Shown piece by piece: positions 40,608 to 53,279 of a stretch of DNA of 64,000 nucleotides; positions within the stretch are counted from its first letter, which is position 1, and each line of letters starts with the position of its first letter. The DNA comes from Hygrophila difformis. Lineage: Eukaryota > Streptophyta > Magnoliopsida > Lamiales > Acanthaceae. The stretch covers positions 57,812,915-57,876,914 of the forward strand of contig JAOANR010000006.1 in the NCBI GenBank assembly GCA_030278955.1, written 5' to 3'. The notes under the pieces are model-generated. The model was not told where the DNA came from. It saw nothing but the letters and a program-made list of their open reading frames with translations, and ran no database searches. Made by a program: the position numbers and the translations under genes.

Positions 40608-43046
40608 CTAATTATGCCCTAAAAATCTGCTCGAACATGAAGCATCTCCATCCCCTTTTTCAGATTGTAAGTACCATAGCCGAAGAGAATATTCTTCCAA
40701 AGCCACAAACACCTCACGCTTATCTTTATTTAAAAATAGCTTTAGCGCAAAACTATAAAGTGGGCTAGCCTTAGGAACATCTTCTTCCATCAACTTTAAA
40801 ATAGCTATTGCTTCAGTGATAGTTGGGGAGGACATTCTGTGCACTCTTGCCATTATAGCATCAGTGTGCTTTTGAATTCCTTCAGTCATTGAATCAATTT
40901 TGGTAGATAACTGAGAAGCCCCTCCATTTTTCTTCCTCACTTGCCTTTTCTTTGCATTTGTTTCTGTTTGAGTGTCTGACCGCATCCTAGACTGACCACC
41001 GTTTCTTTCATGTGAAACTGTCTCGTTACCCCCACTTGTCTCAGCATTTTCAGTACTGAAATTCTCTTGAGAAGTACCCATATTCTCATTAGAATCCTCT
41101 AAACGTGTAAAAGGTATATTTAAATCTTGAATCTTTTCTGAAGAATATTCTTGACATGATGGAGCTTCAAAATAACTTGGTGGTGGATAACCAGCCGAAG
41201 GAGCCCATGTGTCGTCACCTTTGGCGATTGTTCCTGAAAACAATCCAGCTAATTTATCCTCTAATTCGGGATCAATTCCTATCTTTCTAAACTTCGCAAT
41301 TTCTGGATTAACCTGTCATATTTTCCAAAAAAGAAAGGAGATGTTAATAATAAAATGAAATATATTATTTTTAATCTTAAAGGTGTATACAAGACAATAC
41401 CTTTATATATTCGTCCCACCAATCATCAGATGCGTCGATTGTTTTTTTGGACTCATTCCACCCTAAATCCGTAGTCATTTGTTTTAGCTTTCTCCAATTT
41501 TTCCAATCCTTCTTCAGGGCATCCCATTTGTTCTTCATTTGATCCGAGGTGTAAGTAAGGCCAGTTTGACTTGAAAATTTCGAAGCAATGATCCGCCACG
41601 GTAACTTCTTGAAACCTCCACCTTGTCTACAACCATTACTAAGCTCTTTTTTGCAAATGTCACAGAATATTATCACATTGTGTCTTTCCCATTGGGCCTT
41701 ACCTCTACCTTTATCCCTCTGACTATTTATTGGATGCATAGTCTGATACCATTATTTGGAAACGAACATTTAATTCCAATGTGAAGCAGAAAGGCTGAAC
41801 ATTACATAGAGAAGGGGAAGAAAGGCAAAAACACATGGGGGAGCATATAATGCATGTATAGTCTGTAATATGTAGTGAAACTGCTGTCCAGTTGCCCACA
41901 AGAGAACAAACTCCCTCGTTTTGTTTCCACACTGCTAATATAATCTACATTTCTCCATAAAGTGGTATGTCGACAAAGCAATGATAAAACAGCTTATTTG
42001 TCTATAAACCCTCCCTACACGTTCTTGATTTGGGCTCTTTCATAAATCAACCCTCACTTTAGACTAGACCATAAATGACAACAATTTACTCAAGAATGAA
42101 CCATAAAGTTACTGAAAATAGCATAAGAGTTGTGGATTAGATGCTGGCTGGTTCCATTATTGATACACTCCATTACCCCAAATGTGATCGATAAGTCATA
42201 AATGCAAACAGAAGGTAGTAATGTGATGCAACAAAAGATTCAAAGAATTTAAATAAATAACTAAAATAAAACAGCATGCATTGAAGAAAAGGGAATGAAG
42301 TGTTTGAAATGTTGATTTGTACATAGGGAAGTAGTAGAATCAAGGGGTGAAAAAGAGAGCAAGAATTAAAAACCATTTAAAAGGCTGCAAGAAAAGAGGG
42401 CTAGGCAACAAACCATATAAATTGCTAAATTTATTGTGTTTCAGATTTGCAGAAAGAAGCCTAAATCCAAAGCGAGCTGGTGTTAGGCATCTACAAATTT
42501 TGGGTAGCCTAAATTGCACAAACATTTGACACATGGCAAAACAACTGGCAACCTAAATAACACTCTTGAGGCAGCTGCATTCCAAGTGCAACAGACTAAT
42601 TAACATGTAACTTTATTTACTAATAATCTTGCAAATATGATAAAGAAAGGTTACAATTTAGCATCAAGAACTTAATTTCAGAGGACAGGAGAACATTGTC
42701 AAAACACCACCCATTATGCATTTTTTGGGACCAAATCCGTTAAACAGAAAAAAACCAAAAACACAAGGAGTATAAATTTTTCCAAGCAAGGGAAGTGTGA
42801 ACCGAAGCATATACAACCATAACCCCAAACTTGCTGCCAATAGCACCACAACTATGAAAATCACCATTCATTTAACTGCACAATAACAATTGAATTCAAT
42901 CTGTCTAACCCACTCCCTGAATACCCAATTCGGACAAAATTCCACCCATTCAACCCAAAAGAACTAATTACGAATGAAAGGAATTTCAGCAAACAGATTT
43001 ATGGTGTAGTAAATACTTACACTGGTGTTGAAGAGGGATTGTCCAT
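40608..43046 (-). pseudogene. Harbinger Myb/SANT-like gene, copy 2, leader frameshift
   Basis: Exons correspond to 43046-43021, 41742-41401 and 41312-40608. The leader exon is 26 nt instead of 27 (one G lost from the GGG near 43024 on the plus strand), so splicing as in the other copies puts the next exon out of frame and reaches a stop within a few codons. The downstream ORF is intact, and an internal Met (41739) could still start a shorter protein with the whole SANT-like domain. One substitution changes WNEYKK to WNESKK. Confidence 0.75.
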
Positions 43047-43442
43047 GGCTTTCGTTCACCTTCTTCTAAAATCACCTCTGGAACTCCGATCAGTTCTCCG
43101 ATCTCTGCTCTTCGCTGTTCTCCGATTAACGATGGTTTGCAAATTATAATTCTGCTTCGAAGAGGAGCTTTATATAGATTACCTCCCTTATTTTTTATGC
43201 GAACAAATCTAAAGATTTCCCACCAGATATCTGTTGTAATTGAAGGATACGATGGGAAATTTACTTCAAATCTCACCTCAAACGTTACTGGATCCAGCGT
43301 CTTCAAAATTCACGAATCGCGGAAAGATTCTGCGTTCCCAAATCCCTAATTTCCGGAGAAACAAACAGATAGGAAAGAGATAGAGTTGGGGTTGGGCTTT
43401 TAGCGGTGGAAACGCCCCGAAACGCTCGTACCAAACGGGGCC

Positions 43443-43445
43443 GTA
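43443..43445. other. Single GTA between Harbinger copies 2 and 3
   Basis: The perfect right TIR of copy 2 and left TIR of copy 3 are separated only by GTA. Confidence 0.95.
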
Positions 43446-44091
43446 GGCCCCGTTTGGTAAATAAATAGAGTTTAGAGTTTAGAGTTTAGCTTCAGAGATT
43501 AAAGTTTGGCTTCAGAGATTAGAGTTCCCAATCAACGGTAAAAATTAGATTTAAGAGCATAAGTGTTTGGGATTTAACTTTAAAGTTTAGCGGTTTATAT
43601 TGCAAAAATACATAATTGCCCCCTTTGACTTTTGAATTAATATCCTACTAGTGTAATTCAAATTTTTATGTGAAGATAGAAAATAACCATATAAATTAAT
43701 TCAATTTTCATCCATCTTGTCAAGGAACACAAGATCAATACATTCATTGAACCGAACAAGCAAAAGCAAACCATAAAGGATTGTCCTTCACTGTTCAAAC
43801 ATGCAGAGCTATATATAAAGGAAGAATGTTGAAGTGAGTTATTACACAGTAACTGCTAAATATTTTTTAAATAAATAAAAAAAAGAACAAACAAACAAAA
43901 AAAACTCAAACTACAACAAGAGATAAGATTACCGATGTATTATGCTAACAAAACCAAAACTGGAACATTCAAACAATTAAATAAAAAAACTTGTTAAAAA
44001 TAACTTATATCTGCAAAAGTGTTAAATATTTATTCAAAAATTGAAACACTTAATTCAAGGATCACATCGTATTCACCATAACCAAATGAGA

Positions 44092-45548
44092 TTATCCACC
44101 TCTCCGCATAATGCCCCGGACATTTCTTCTATGCATCAAACTTTGAGCTATCCTCTCTCTAACTTGTATCATATGGATTTCATCAACACATCTTTCTTCG
44201 CTTTGAGCATTACCATTATCTCCTCTATCATTATTGTCATCTTCATTCTCAGTGGAATCTTCACTAGTACTAAAAACTCCATCAAAATGTTGGTCATAAA
44301 TTGCATTCCTTCTTACATAATTGTGAAGAGCCATTGCAGCTACAACAATCATGATTTGCTTTTTGAAAGGAAAATTCGGCATTACTTTTAAGATGGCCCA
44401 TTTTTTCTTTAGTACTCCAAATGATCGTTCGATAACACTACGTAGAGACGAATGTGCTTGATTAAATATCTCCTCCTTTTTAGATATTGGTCTTCCTGAT
44501 TGAAAATCAGATAAATGATAACGTTCTCCTTTATATGGTCCTAGATATCCAATTTTTTGAGGGTAACCCGCATCAACCAAATAATATTTGCCTACATTAA
44601 ATAAAAAAGGAAAAAATATTTTCAATGTTGAATGTGTTATAAAAATAATATACTTACAATGTAAAATATAAAATTATATAAAATTACCGGGAGGAGGATG
44701 GGGAAAATTCCATTTTTCTTCGCGAATAGCATGACAAAATATATTGGCATCATGTGCTGATCCCTCCCATCCAGCAAGAACAAATGTGAAACACATATTA
44801 AAATCACAAACTGCCATCACATTTTGAGTCGGCATACCCTTTCTACCAATATATGGGATCTGTTCAGCAACTGGTATACTTGCTTGAATATGTGTGCCGT
44901 CTATTGCACCTATACAATCCTACACCATATGTATACATTTATAAAATATAATTGAAGAATTATTAAACATATAAAGAAAATGCAAATTCTGCATACTATA
45001 GTTACCTTAAAATACGGCATGTATCTCCCATCCATTCGTATTCGTTCTGGAATATCTTTAAAATCTAAATCATCGGGTTTTATCACATCTGATGCCATAC
45101 GCGCAATAGATGCTAATGCTAAGGTAAAATATCTGGAAACAGTCTCTCCAGATCGTTGAAAACGTTCTTGAGTATCTCGATTAGAATTTCCATGTCCCAT
45201 CACAATTAAAAACATCGCCAATATTTCCTTTGTAGACATATTATATGTGCCTGTCAACACATACTTGTTCTCTAAATCCATAACCAACCTGAGGAACACA
45301 TTCTTTGGCATCCGAAAAGCATTGTAAAACCTTTGATCATGGCCACCTAATAGTTCATTAACCCATATTTCTCCTTTATGAATAGAAGTCATGCAAGGTT
45401 CTTTGAGAACAAATTTCCGATAATATTCATCTATCTCTAGTGCCAAACATGCTAATTGAATCGTATGTGAATTTTCTGTTAATATTTCGTCTAGCTCCTC
45501 ATCTTCGTTGTCTCCATTTTGTCCAGCCTCTTTATATATATAATAATC
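44092..45548 (-). CDS. Harbinger DDE transposase, copy 3
   Basis: Exons 45548-45006, 44919-44688 and 44591-44092. The triad motifs GAIDGTH, YYLVDAGY and SVIERSFGVLKKKW are all kept and no stop is seen. Differences from copy 1 include T to K in MTSIH(T/K)GE, G to V in NKY(G/V)LT and D to G in IPYI(D/G)R; their effect on activity is unknown. As in copy 1, exon 1 has no start codon of its own. Confidence 0.88.
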
Positions 45549-45759
45549 CTGTAATTTAAGTCATTAGCATAATGTAATATTTTCAATTAGTGAGCTCATT
45601 CACAGACAATTTAGTCTCCAGTTATAGAAAACATAAATAAATAATTAAACCAAATAAAAGTAATTGCATTTGTATACTTCACTGTAAAGTAATAAAAACA
45701 TTCAAAAAACCATATTATTCAAACATGTAATGGAGAACCAAAATGGCAGGAGAATAATG

Positions 45760-48201
45760 CTAATTATGCCCTAAAAATCTGCTCGAACATGAAGCATCTC
45801 CATCCCCTTTTTCAGATTGTAAGTACCATAGCCGAAGAGAATATTCTTCCAAAGCCACAAACACCTCACGCTTATCTTTATTTAAAAATAGCTTTAGCGC
45901 AAAACTATAAAGTGGGCTAGCCTTAGGAACATCTTCTTCCATCAACTTTAAAATAGCTATTGCTTCAGTGATAGTTGGGGAGGACATTCTGTGCACTCTT
46001 GCCATTATAGCATCAGCGTGCTTTTGAATTCCTTCAGTCATTGAATCAATTTTGGTAGATAACTGAGAAGCCCCTCCATTTTTCTTCCTCACTTGCCTTT
46101 TCTTTGCATTTGTTTCTGTTTGAGTGTCTGACCGCATCCTAGACTGAGCACCGTTTCTTTCATGTGAAACTGTCTCGTTACCCCCACTTGTCTCAGCATT
46201 TTCAGTACTGAAATTCTCTTGAGAAGTACCCATATTCTCATTAGAATCCTCTAAACGTGTAAAAGGTATATTTAAATCTTGAATCTTTTCTGAAGAATAT
46301 TCTTGACATGATGGAGCTTCAAAATAACTTGGTGGTGGATAACCAGCCAAAGGAGCCCATGTGTCGTCACCTTTGGCGATTGTTCCTGAAAACAATCCAG
46401 CTAATTTATCCTCTAATTCGGGATCAATTCCTATCTTCCTAAACTTCGCAATTTCTGGATTAACCTGTCATATTTTCCAAAAAAGAAAGGAGATGTTAAT
46501 AATAAAATGAAATATATTATTTTTAATCTTAAAGGTGTATACAAGACAATACCTCTATATATTCGTCCCACCAATCATCAGATGCGTCGATTGTTTTTTT
46601 GTACTCATTCCACCCTAAATCCGTAGTCATTTGTTTTAGCTTTCTCCAATTTTTCCAATCCTTCTTCAGGGCATCCCATTTGTTCTTCATTTGATCCGAG
46701 GTGTAAGTAAGGCCAATTTGACTTGAAAATTTCGAAGCAATGATCCGCCACGATAACTTCTTGAAACCTCCACCTTGTCTACAACCATTACTAAGCTCTT
46801 TTTTGCAAATGTCACAGAATATTATCACATTGTGTCTTTCCCATTGGGCCTTACCTCTACCTTTATCCCTCTGACTATTTATTGGATGCATAGTCTGATA
46901 CCATTATTTGGAAACGAACATTTAATTCCAATGTGAAGCAGAAAGGCTGAACATTACATAGAGAAGGGGAAGAAAGGCAAAAACACATGGGGGGAGCATA
47001 TAATGCATGTATAGTCTGTAATATGTAGTGAAACTGCTGTCCAGTTGCCCACAAGAGAACAAACTCCCTCGTTTTGTTTCCACACTGCTAATATAATCTA
47101 CATTTCTCCATAAAGTGGTATGTCGACAAAGCAATGATAAAACAGCTTATTTGTCTATAAACCCTCCCTACACGTTCTTGATTTGGGCTCTTTCATAAAT
47201 CAACCCTCACTTTAGACTAGACCATAAATGACAACAATTTACTCAAGAATGAACCATAAAGTTACTGAAAATAGCATAAGAGTTGTGGATTAGATGCTGG
47301 CTGGTTCCATTATTGATACACTCCATTACCCCAAATGTGATCGATAAGTCATAAATGCAAACAGAAGGTAGTAATGTGATGCAACAAAAGATTCAGAGAA
47401 TTTAAATAAATAACTAAAATAAAACAGCATGCATTGAAGAAAAGGGAATGAAGTGTTTGAAATGTTGATTTGTACATAGGGAAGTAGTAGAATCAAGGGG
47501 TGAAAAAGAGAGCAAGAATTAAAAACCATTTAAAAGGCTGCAAGAAAAGAGGGCTAGGCAACAAACCATATAAATTGCTAAATTTATTGTGTTTCAGATT
47601 TGCAGAAAGAAGCCTAAATCCAAAGCGAGCTGGTGTTAGGCATCTACAAATTTTGGGTAGCCTAAATTGCACAAACATTTGACACATGGCAAAACAACTG
47701 GCAACCTAAATAACACTCTTGAGGCAGCTGCATTCCAAGTGCAACAGACTAATTAACATGTAACTTTATTTACTAATAATCTTGCAAATATGATAAAGAA
47801 AGGTTACAATTTAGCATCAAGAACTTAATTTCAGAGGACAGGAGAACATTGTCAAAACACCACCCATTATGCATTTTTTGGGACCAAATCCGTTAAACAG
47901 AAAAAAAACCAAAAACACAAGGAGTATAAATTTTTCCAAGCAAGGGAAGTGTGAACTGAAGCATATACAACCATAACCCCAAACTTGCTGCCAATAGCAC
48001 CACAACTATGAAAATCACCATTCATTTAACTGCACAATAACAATTGAATTCAATCTGTCTAACCCACTCCATGAATACCCAATTCGGACAAAATTCCACC
48101 CATTCAACCCAAAAGAACTAATTACGAATGAAAGGAATTTCAGCAAACAGATTTATGGTGTAGTAAATACTTACACTGGGTGTTGAAGAGGGATTGTCCA
48201 T
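45760..48201 (-). CDS. Harbinger Myb/SANT-like protein, copy 3
   Basis: Exons 48201-48175 (MDNPSSTPS), 46894-46553 and 46464-45760. The frame is open throughout. Substitutions relative to copy 1 include P to S in FKKL(P/S)WR, T to I in SQ(T/I)GLTY and K to E in DEYI(K/E). The SANT-like tryptophans are kept. The role is the same as in copy 1. Confidence 0.82.
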
Positions 48202-48599
48202 GGCTTTCGTTCACCTTCTTCTAAAATCACCTCTGGAACTTCGATCAGTTCTCCGATCTCTGCTCTTCGCTGTTCTCCGATTAAAGATGGTTTGCAAATT
48301 ATAATTCTGCTTCGAAGAGGAGCTTTATATAGATTGCCTCCCTTATTTTTTATGCGAACAAATCTAAAGATTTCCCACCAGATATCTGTTGTAATTGAAG
48401 GATACGATGGGAAATTTACTTCAAATCTCACCTCAAACGTTACTGGATCCAGCGTCTTCAAAATTCGCGAATCGCGGAAAGATTCAACGTTCCCAAATCC
48501 CTAATTTCCGGAGAAACAAACAGATAGGAAAGAGATAGAGTTGGGGTTGGGCTTTTAGCGGTGGAAACGCCCGAAACGCTCGTACCAAACGGGGCCGTA

Positions 48600-49290
48600 A
48601 TCTTAGATTATCACCTCCACTTTACATATTTTTATACTAATTTTACTTTTATACACTCATTTTTATACTTATTTTATTTTATTAATTTTAGGTATTTGTA
48701 TTTAAAAAAGGATAAATATATGAAATTTAATTTTAAAAAATCAATTGAATTTTTTTTAATTATTTAAACATAATTTTTAATATATATTCTCATATTTTCT
48801 TAAAATTTATTTATTTTCTATACACAAAAACAAAAATTTAATAAGGATTTAGAGACATTAAATAAGTAATTATCATACAATAAATTAAATATAAAGAATT
48901 TTTTATATTTTAAAAATAAACTGGCTTAAATATTTCTATTGTGTAGTAAAATAACATATTTATAACATTCGTTCAATTGAAATTCAATGACATTATGGTA
49001 AATTAATTAGAACTGTAAATCTGAGATTCTCAATATAACCAAATACAATAATCTCAAAACATCAAAAAATAAAATTCCCAACAAACTAAATGCACCCTAA
49101 GTTGAAAGGTGTGAACTTAAACACAATAATCTCAAACACACAATAATCTTACATTCCCACTGATAATTTAAGATCTCTCAAACCAAATGCACCCTAAGTT
49201 TAAAGGTGTGAACTTAAACGCTTGAGAAAGTCTTCATCTCCGCAGCCAACTAATTTGAATATTATATATATATGTATAAATATATTAATT
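48600..49290. other. Right part of Tourist-like MITE and duplicated end
   Basis: The sequence is AT-rich. Words around 49088-49118 and 49182-49219 repeat each other (ATGCACCCTAAGTT(G/T)AAAGG and the following GTGTGAACTTAAAC), giving two candidate right ends for the MITE. No coding sequence is present. Confidence 0.6.
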
Positions 49291-51864
49291 ACTCCCTCCA
49301 TTTTTAAATAATTATCTCTTTCAGCTCAATTTCAATATCAAAAAATTGCATTAAATAACTCATAATTTTTATTTTTACCCTTCAACTAAACTCTTTCGTA
49401 ATAAATATTAAGAAAAATAGCAATTATGTAAAATAAATGATAATATAATAAGGAATGGGTTTGTGTCCAGACTCTGGATATCCAGAGCTGCTATATTTTC
49501 TGATAATGTGTGCTGCATTTTTTTTTATGAGCCGTGTGTATTTAATTGTTTAAGTTATTCCTTTTTTATTCTGCTTTAATTTATGACTCTTAATTCGGTC
49601 ATTGCCTTCTGTATGTCCGTCTTTTTTGGAGCATATTTTGTGAGGAGATTCCTTACCATTTTTATTTGCGTTGAATTAGGTAGAGTTACCACTTTTTTCT
49701 TTTGGGTATAATTCTTTTTTTTTTCCGTAAAAATTGCCGTTTTTGTGTGTTATAAACTTTAATAAAATAAACCAGTTTCTAAAATTTAAATTTTAATATA
49801 AAACACCATTCATATTAAAATAGTAAAAGTATATAATTCTCACACAATACAATACAGTATATATTTAATATATTGCCCTGAGAATCTTTTCTTTTTCCTT
49901 GAATTATTCAATTTTATACTCCTAATTTAGTCTATTTGCATTTTATAATAATTATATATGATTTATTTATTTAATTACTTCTCTATTTGTTTTCATTTTA
50001 TGATAAATGTGGCATAGGTAAGAGTAGTTGTATATGATGTGCTTGGCATAGGTAAGAGTAGTTGTATATATATGATGTGCTATGTTGCTTCCTAGGCCAT
50101 GCTCTATGTTATGCTTGGTGTGATGTTCGCATGCTTCATGTGCTGTGTGTCTTTCTGATGATATATGATATGTTATATATTTGCTAACCCTATGATACTT
50201 CTATCGCCCGTATGATGTGTTGTGTCACTTTCTAGGCAATGCTAAATGTCATGCTTGTTCGTGTTATTTGTGCATGTCCTGTGTGCTGTGTTAATATCCA
50301 CGAAACACAATCCATTTGTTAATATTAATTTACAATGTAGAGTGAAGAATGATGTACTACGACTGAAGAATGCTACATTTGTCATATTACATGCAAGTCC
50401 ACCAATTCCACACTTAATGCATTACTCTGTATCACTTCTCACACAAATAAGTTTGTGAATCGCCATCCTCCCCCACCCCCATTCTCATGGTCCTGCATTG
50501 TACTGTATTTCATAATTTTTATTTAGATTAATTAAGATTATAGCAAAACCCCCTCATCCTGGAATTATGCACATATAAAATATTTTAAATTCCCTAGTGC
50601 TGGATGAGATATCAGTATCCAACAAAACCAACATTGCATGTTATATAGCATAATCGTATTTGTACTTTCTGAAGAAAAAAATAGAAATATAAAAATACAT
50701 ATATTTCATGAGTTATTCCTAACTTGTTGGTCATTGAAAAAACGCTGAATGACATTCCGGAGACACAGAACACATTCACTATGTTCTAACCGATCAACAC
50801 CGGTGTTACGTGACGTTCGATGCCAACTGATTTCTCAACTTCACCTTCACAGCACCCTTCGCTAATATCCGTGCATCATCAATTCCGCACATCGCGTCAC
50901 CTATGGTGGATGTCTTAGCACACGGCTGCGTCATCACCTACAGGTTCTTTATTCATCATATTGCATATTGCGTCTGCTAGGTCTCCTCCGATCCGACGCC
51001 CTCACCACAGTTTGTTTTATTATGAAGCTCGCCTTCTTCGCAACAAACCGTAGTGATGTCGCCATCCAGATCCAAGTTCATGTCCAACATGTATGCTCCC
51101 CATGGACAATCTCTTTCCACTCGCTTTTGGCCTACTGATGTAGCACTCACCCATAAGGCAACCTTACATTTTACATTGCCATAACACATACATTTATTTA
51201 TTGTCAATTTCAGCAATTTGGTGGGACATAAATAGCCAATATATTATTGCCGTAATTGGTGGAATTGATATATAATCATTCCTAATAATTCGAGAACCTA
51301 AAAATGGAAATAATTAATGGTGCATAGAAGGCAGCATTTTTTTGCCCAAGTAATAGCATGACTGGATATACAGATTATAGAGAAATCAGGATAGTAACTT
51401 AATTGATATAATAAAAATATAGCATAACTACCACCTATAACTACTCATAAATGATAATTATTGTGGAAGTACTTTTTAATCTATAAAAAAGACTACTAAA
51501 ATTAACGGGAGTAATACTGCACCGGTAGAGTTAGCGTGCTGCAGTCCTATAATTCAGTAGGAGCTGCACTTGCTGGATATCTCATTATTTGTGTTGAGTG
51601 TATCAATAGATTGAAAATATATCATTCATGGCGTTGACCACATATGGAAAGAGAAAATCTAGTGGCCTGCAATTAATCCCCAATTTGAGCATTGAATTTA
51701 TCCATTCCATAAGAGGATTTATCCTAATTATTGAAAGTTAATCATGGGTGTATACTATACACCATTACAAAAAGAACATAGTATATCATCGGCAGCCTCC
51801 ATTTCCGTCGATTCCGAAACCCCAATCCAACACTGTTTTCATTACACTCCATCACCCCCTAAAT
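49291..51864. other. AT-rich intergenic region with diverged repeats
   Basis: A CTCCCTCCATTTTT word at 49292 is one end of a Stowaway-type MITE, with no partner end found. Direct repeats lie at about 50010-50075 (GGCATAGGTAAGAGTAGTTG twice). A diverged repeat of about 150 bp follows (50070-50290), built on TATGATGTG, CTAGGC and GTGCTGTG. No intact gene was seen. Confidence 0.5.
50788..51216 (-). pseudogene. Possible decayed gene fragment, unrecognised
   Basis: GC content rises here above the flanks. A minus ORF (51216-50977, 79 codons) has several Cys and the stretch CPWGAYMLDMNLDLDGD. Further left another minus frame reads TIGDAMCGIDDARILAKGAV. The latter is loosely reminiscent of the end of an exonuclease domain (GxDDAxxIA), but the order and frames do not assemble into a gene. 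I would not assign a function. Confidence 0.25.
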
Positions 51865-51869
51865 GTTCG

Positions 51870-53264
51870 TGACAGCTTGTCGTATAGCTGCAAAAGATAA
51901 TTTAATTCCTGTGTCACCAAGCACAAAATAAATATTGTATAGCAGTGACAAGGGTCGAGTCCTCAGGGATTGGAATACCACATTCTCATAATATATACAA
52001 TATTTAAAAGGGGGGGGGGGGTTTGTATTTTGAGAACAAGAAAATGATAACAAGAACTAAAAACTAAGTAATTCTACAAACTATGAAAATGATAAGTGAG
52101 ATCAAGAACATAAATTTAAAACAAAGTATTGAAATTAAAAACCTCTAGTTCAAAGATTGATTTGGAATGGCATTTGGGTAAGATCATCGATGCATAAACA
52201 TTGTGCTAATTGATAAACCAGTTATAGTTGTCAGGTCCGCTTAGACAACCAACTTTTCCTTACAGTTTAGACAATTAAGGTACGCCCGTTAATTGCCCCT
52301 AATCAAACTAACACTTCTAGGTACGCCCGTAGAAAATATTGTTCAATTGCATTATAATTTAGAAAAGCCTGATTCAAACCAATTACTACCTACGCAGAGT
52401 AATTCACAATTTGATTATACAATTCCCCAGGAAGGAACTAATCAACCCAGTTACCACCTATTCAATTCAAGTACAATTACGGATACCCAAATTGAATTGG
52501 CAATCAATTATAAAACTAGACAAATATTTGGGCCCTAAACATTCGTCCAATTCAACAATAGTAAACCCTAATCATAGAAATTGTATAAATACCAAAAGCA
52601 CAATAGTTTCAAAATCAAAAATACATCATCTCACAAAACCCCATAGCCATTCTTCACCAAATCCCTAAACTAGAGAAAATAAAACTCTACTCTAAATCTA
52701 TGGAATAGAAAAGACAATAGATAGAAAAGATTACAAACAACTTCCCAAGATTAGAGAAGAGAAGAAGAGTTTGATCGGTATGCTCCTCCCTTCCTCTTTT
52801 CTTCCTGGAGTCGCTGCTTCTCTTTTTTCTTCTTCAAAATCAAAATCTGTCCAAAATATGTTTTTGGAATGCCCCAATTCCTTCCTTTTCCCTTTTATAA
52901 AAATGAGCTTTCCCTCACTTAAAGTAAACTATTGATGGGCCTTTAAATGAACAAAGGGCTTAAGGTGTCAATGGGCTTGACTTAGGCCCATTTATCTTCA
53001 TTTTCAGCTTGTAGGATTCTTGCTAGTCATGGCCATGACTAGGGAAATGGCCATGGCCATGACTAGGGAAATGGCCATGACTAGGGAAGTCATGGCAATC
53101 TGCTAATCTCTTCTTTTTCTCCTCTTTGTTCCACTTTTTACACTTTCCAAGCAATCCTCCTACAAAAAAAAAAAAACCAGCAAAACAGGAGTAAAGAGCT
53201 ACCAAAATCACCACAAAAACAACCACAATATATGTCATTAACAAGCACAAAAACCACATCATCA
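51870..53264 (-). repeat. 3' LTR of the gag-protease element
   Basis: 1395 bp. It differs from the other LTR by a 12-nt G-run (52010-52021), scattered substitutions and one extra copy of a 24-bp GGCCATGACTAGGGAAAT-type unit in 53026-53096. ORFs inside it are not genes. Confidence 0.93.
53026..53096. repeat. CATGGCCATGA palindrome repeats in LTR
   Basis: Three overlapping units contain TCATGGCCATGA or ATGGCCATGA followed by CTAGGGAA. The 5' LTR has two (60042-60090). Related CATGNNCATGA words recur in the interior at 55804, 55889, 55964 and 56047. Confidence 0.85.
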
Positions 53265-53279
53265 AATTCCCCCACACCT
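53265..53279 (-). other. Polypurine tract
   Basis: On the minus strand GGTGTGGGGGAATTT lies directly before the 3' LTR (TGATGATG), the expected place for plus-strand priming. Confidence 0.75.

Larger units (their letters stand above)
38294..43442 (-). mobile_element. PIF/Harbinger element, copy 2 (doubly broken)
   Basis: 5149 bp. The left TIR is GGCACCGTTTGGTA (one change from the consensus) and the right TIR is perfect. GTA lies on both sides. It is nearly identical to copies 1 and 3 throughout, but carries a 1-nt loss in the leader exon and a nonsense codon in the transposase. Confidence 0.92.
43446..48596 (-). mobile_element. PIF/Harbinger element, copy 3 (apparently intact)
   Basis: 5151 bp, with perfect 14-bp TIRs and GTA on both sides (43443-43445 and 48597-48599). 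Gene content is the same as copy 1. It shares the left-end sequence and an ATTA insertion near 47750 with copy 2, but shares several transposase-region bases with copy 1. Confidence 0.92.
32966..49097. mobile_element. Tourist-like MITE split by the Harbinger array
   Basis: The left end GGTGGCATTTGGTTC follows TAA (32963-32965). The right end AACTAAATGCACCC precedes TAA (49098-49100). These are imperfect inverted repeats with the TAA duplication typical of PIF/Harbinger MITEs. Its own sequence is only about 680 bp (32966-33147 plus 48600-49097); the rest is the three inserted elements. A second copy of the right end (ACCAAATGCACCC then TAA) lies at 49182-49197. Confidence 0.65.

Noticed and set aside
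38294..48596. Array explained as an ordinary segmental duplication
   Set aside because: Repeat boundaries coincide exactly with TIR ends plus one GTA, with no extra flanking DNA, which points to transposition-linked origin.
50977..51216. Zinc-finger (GRF-like) protein gene
   Set aside because: The Cys pattern does not fit the GRF spacing, and no adjoining exons form a sensible order. Kept only as an unrecognised fragment.
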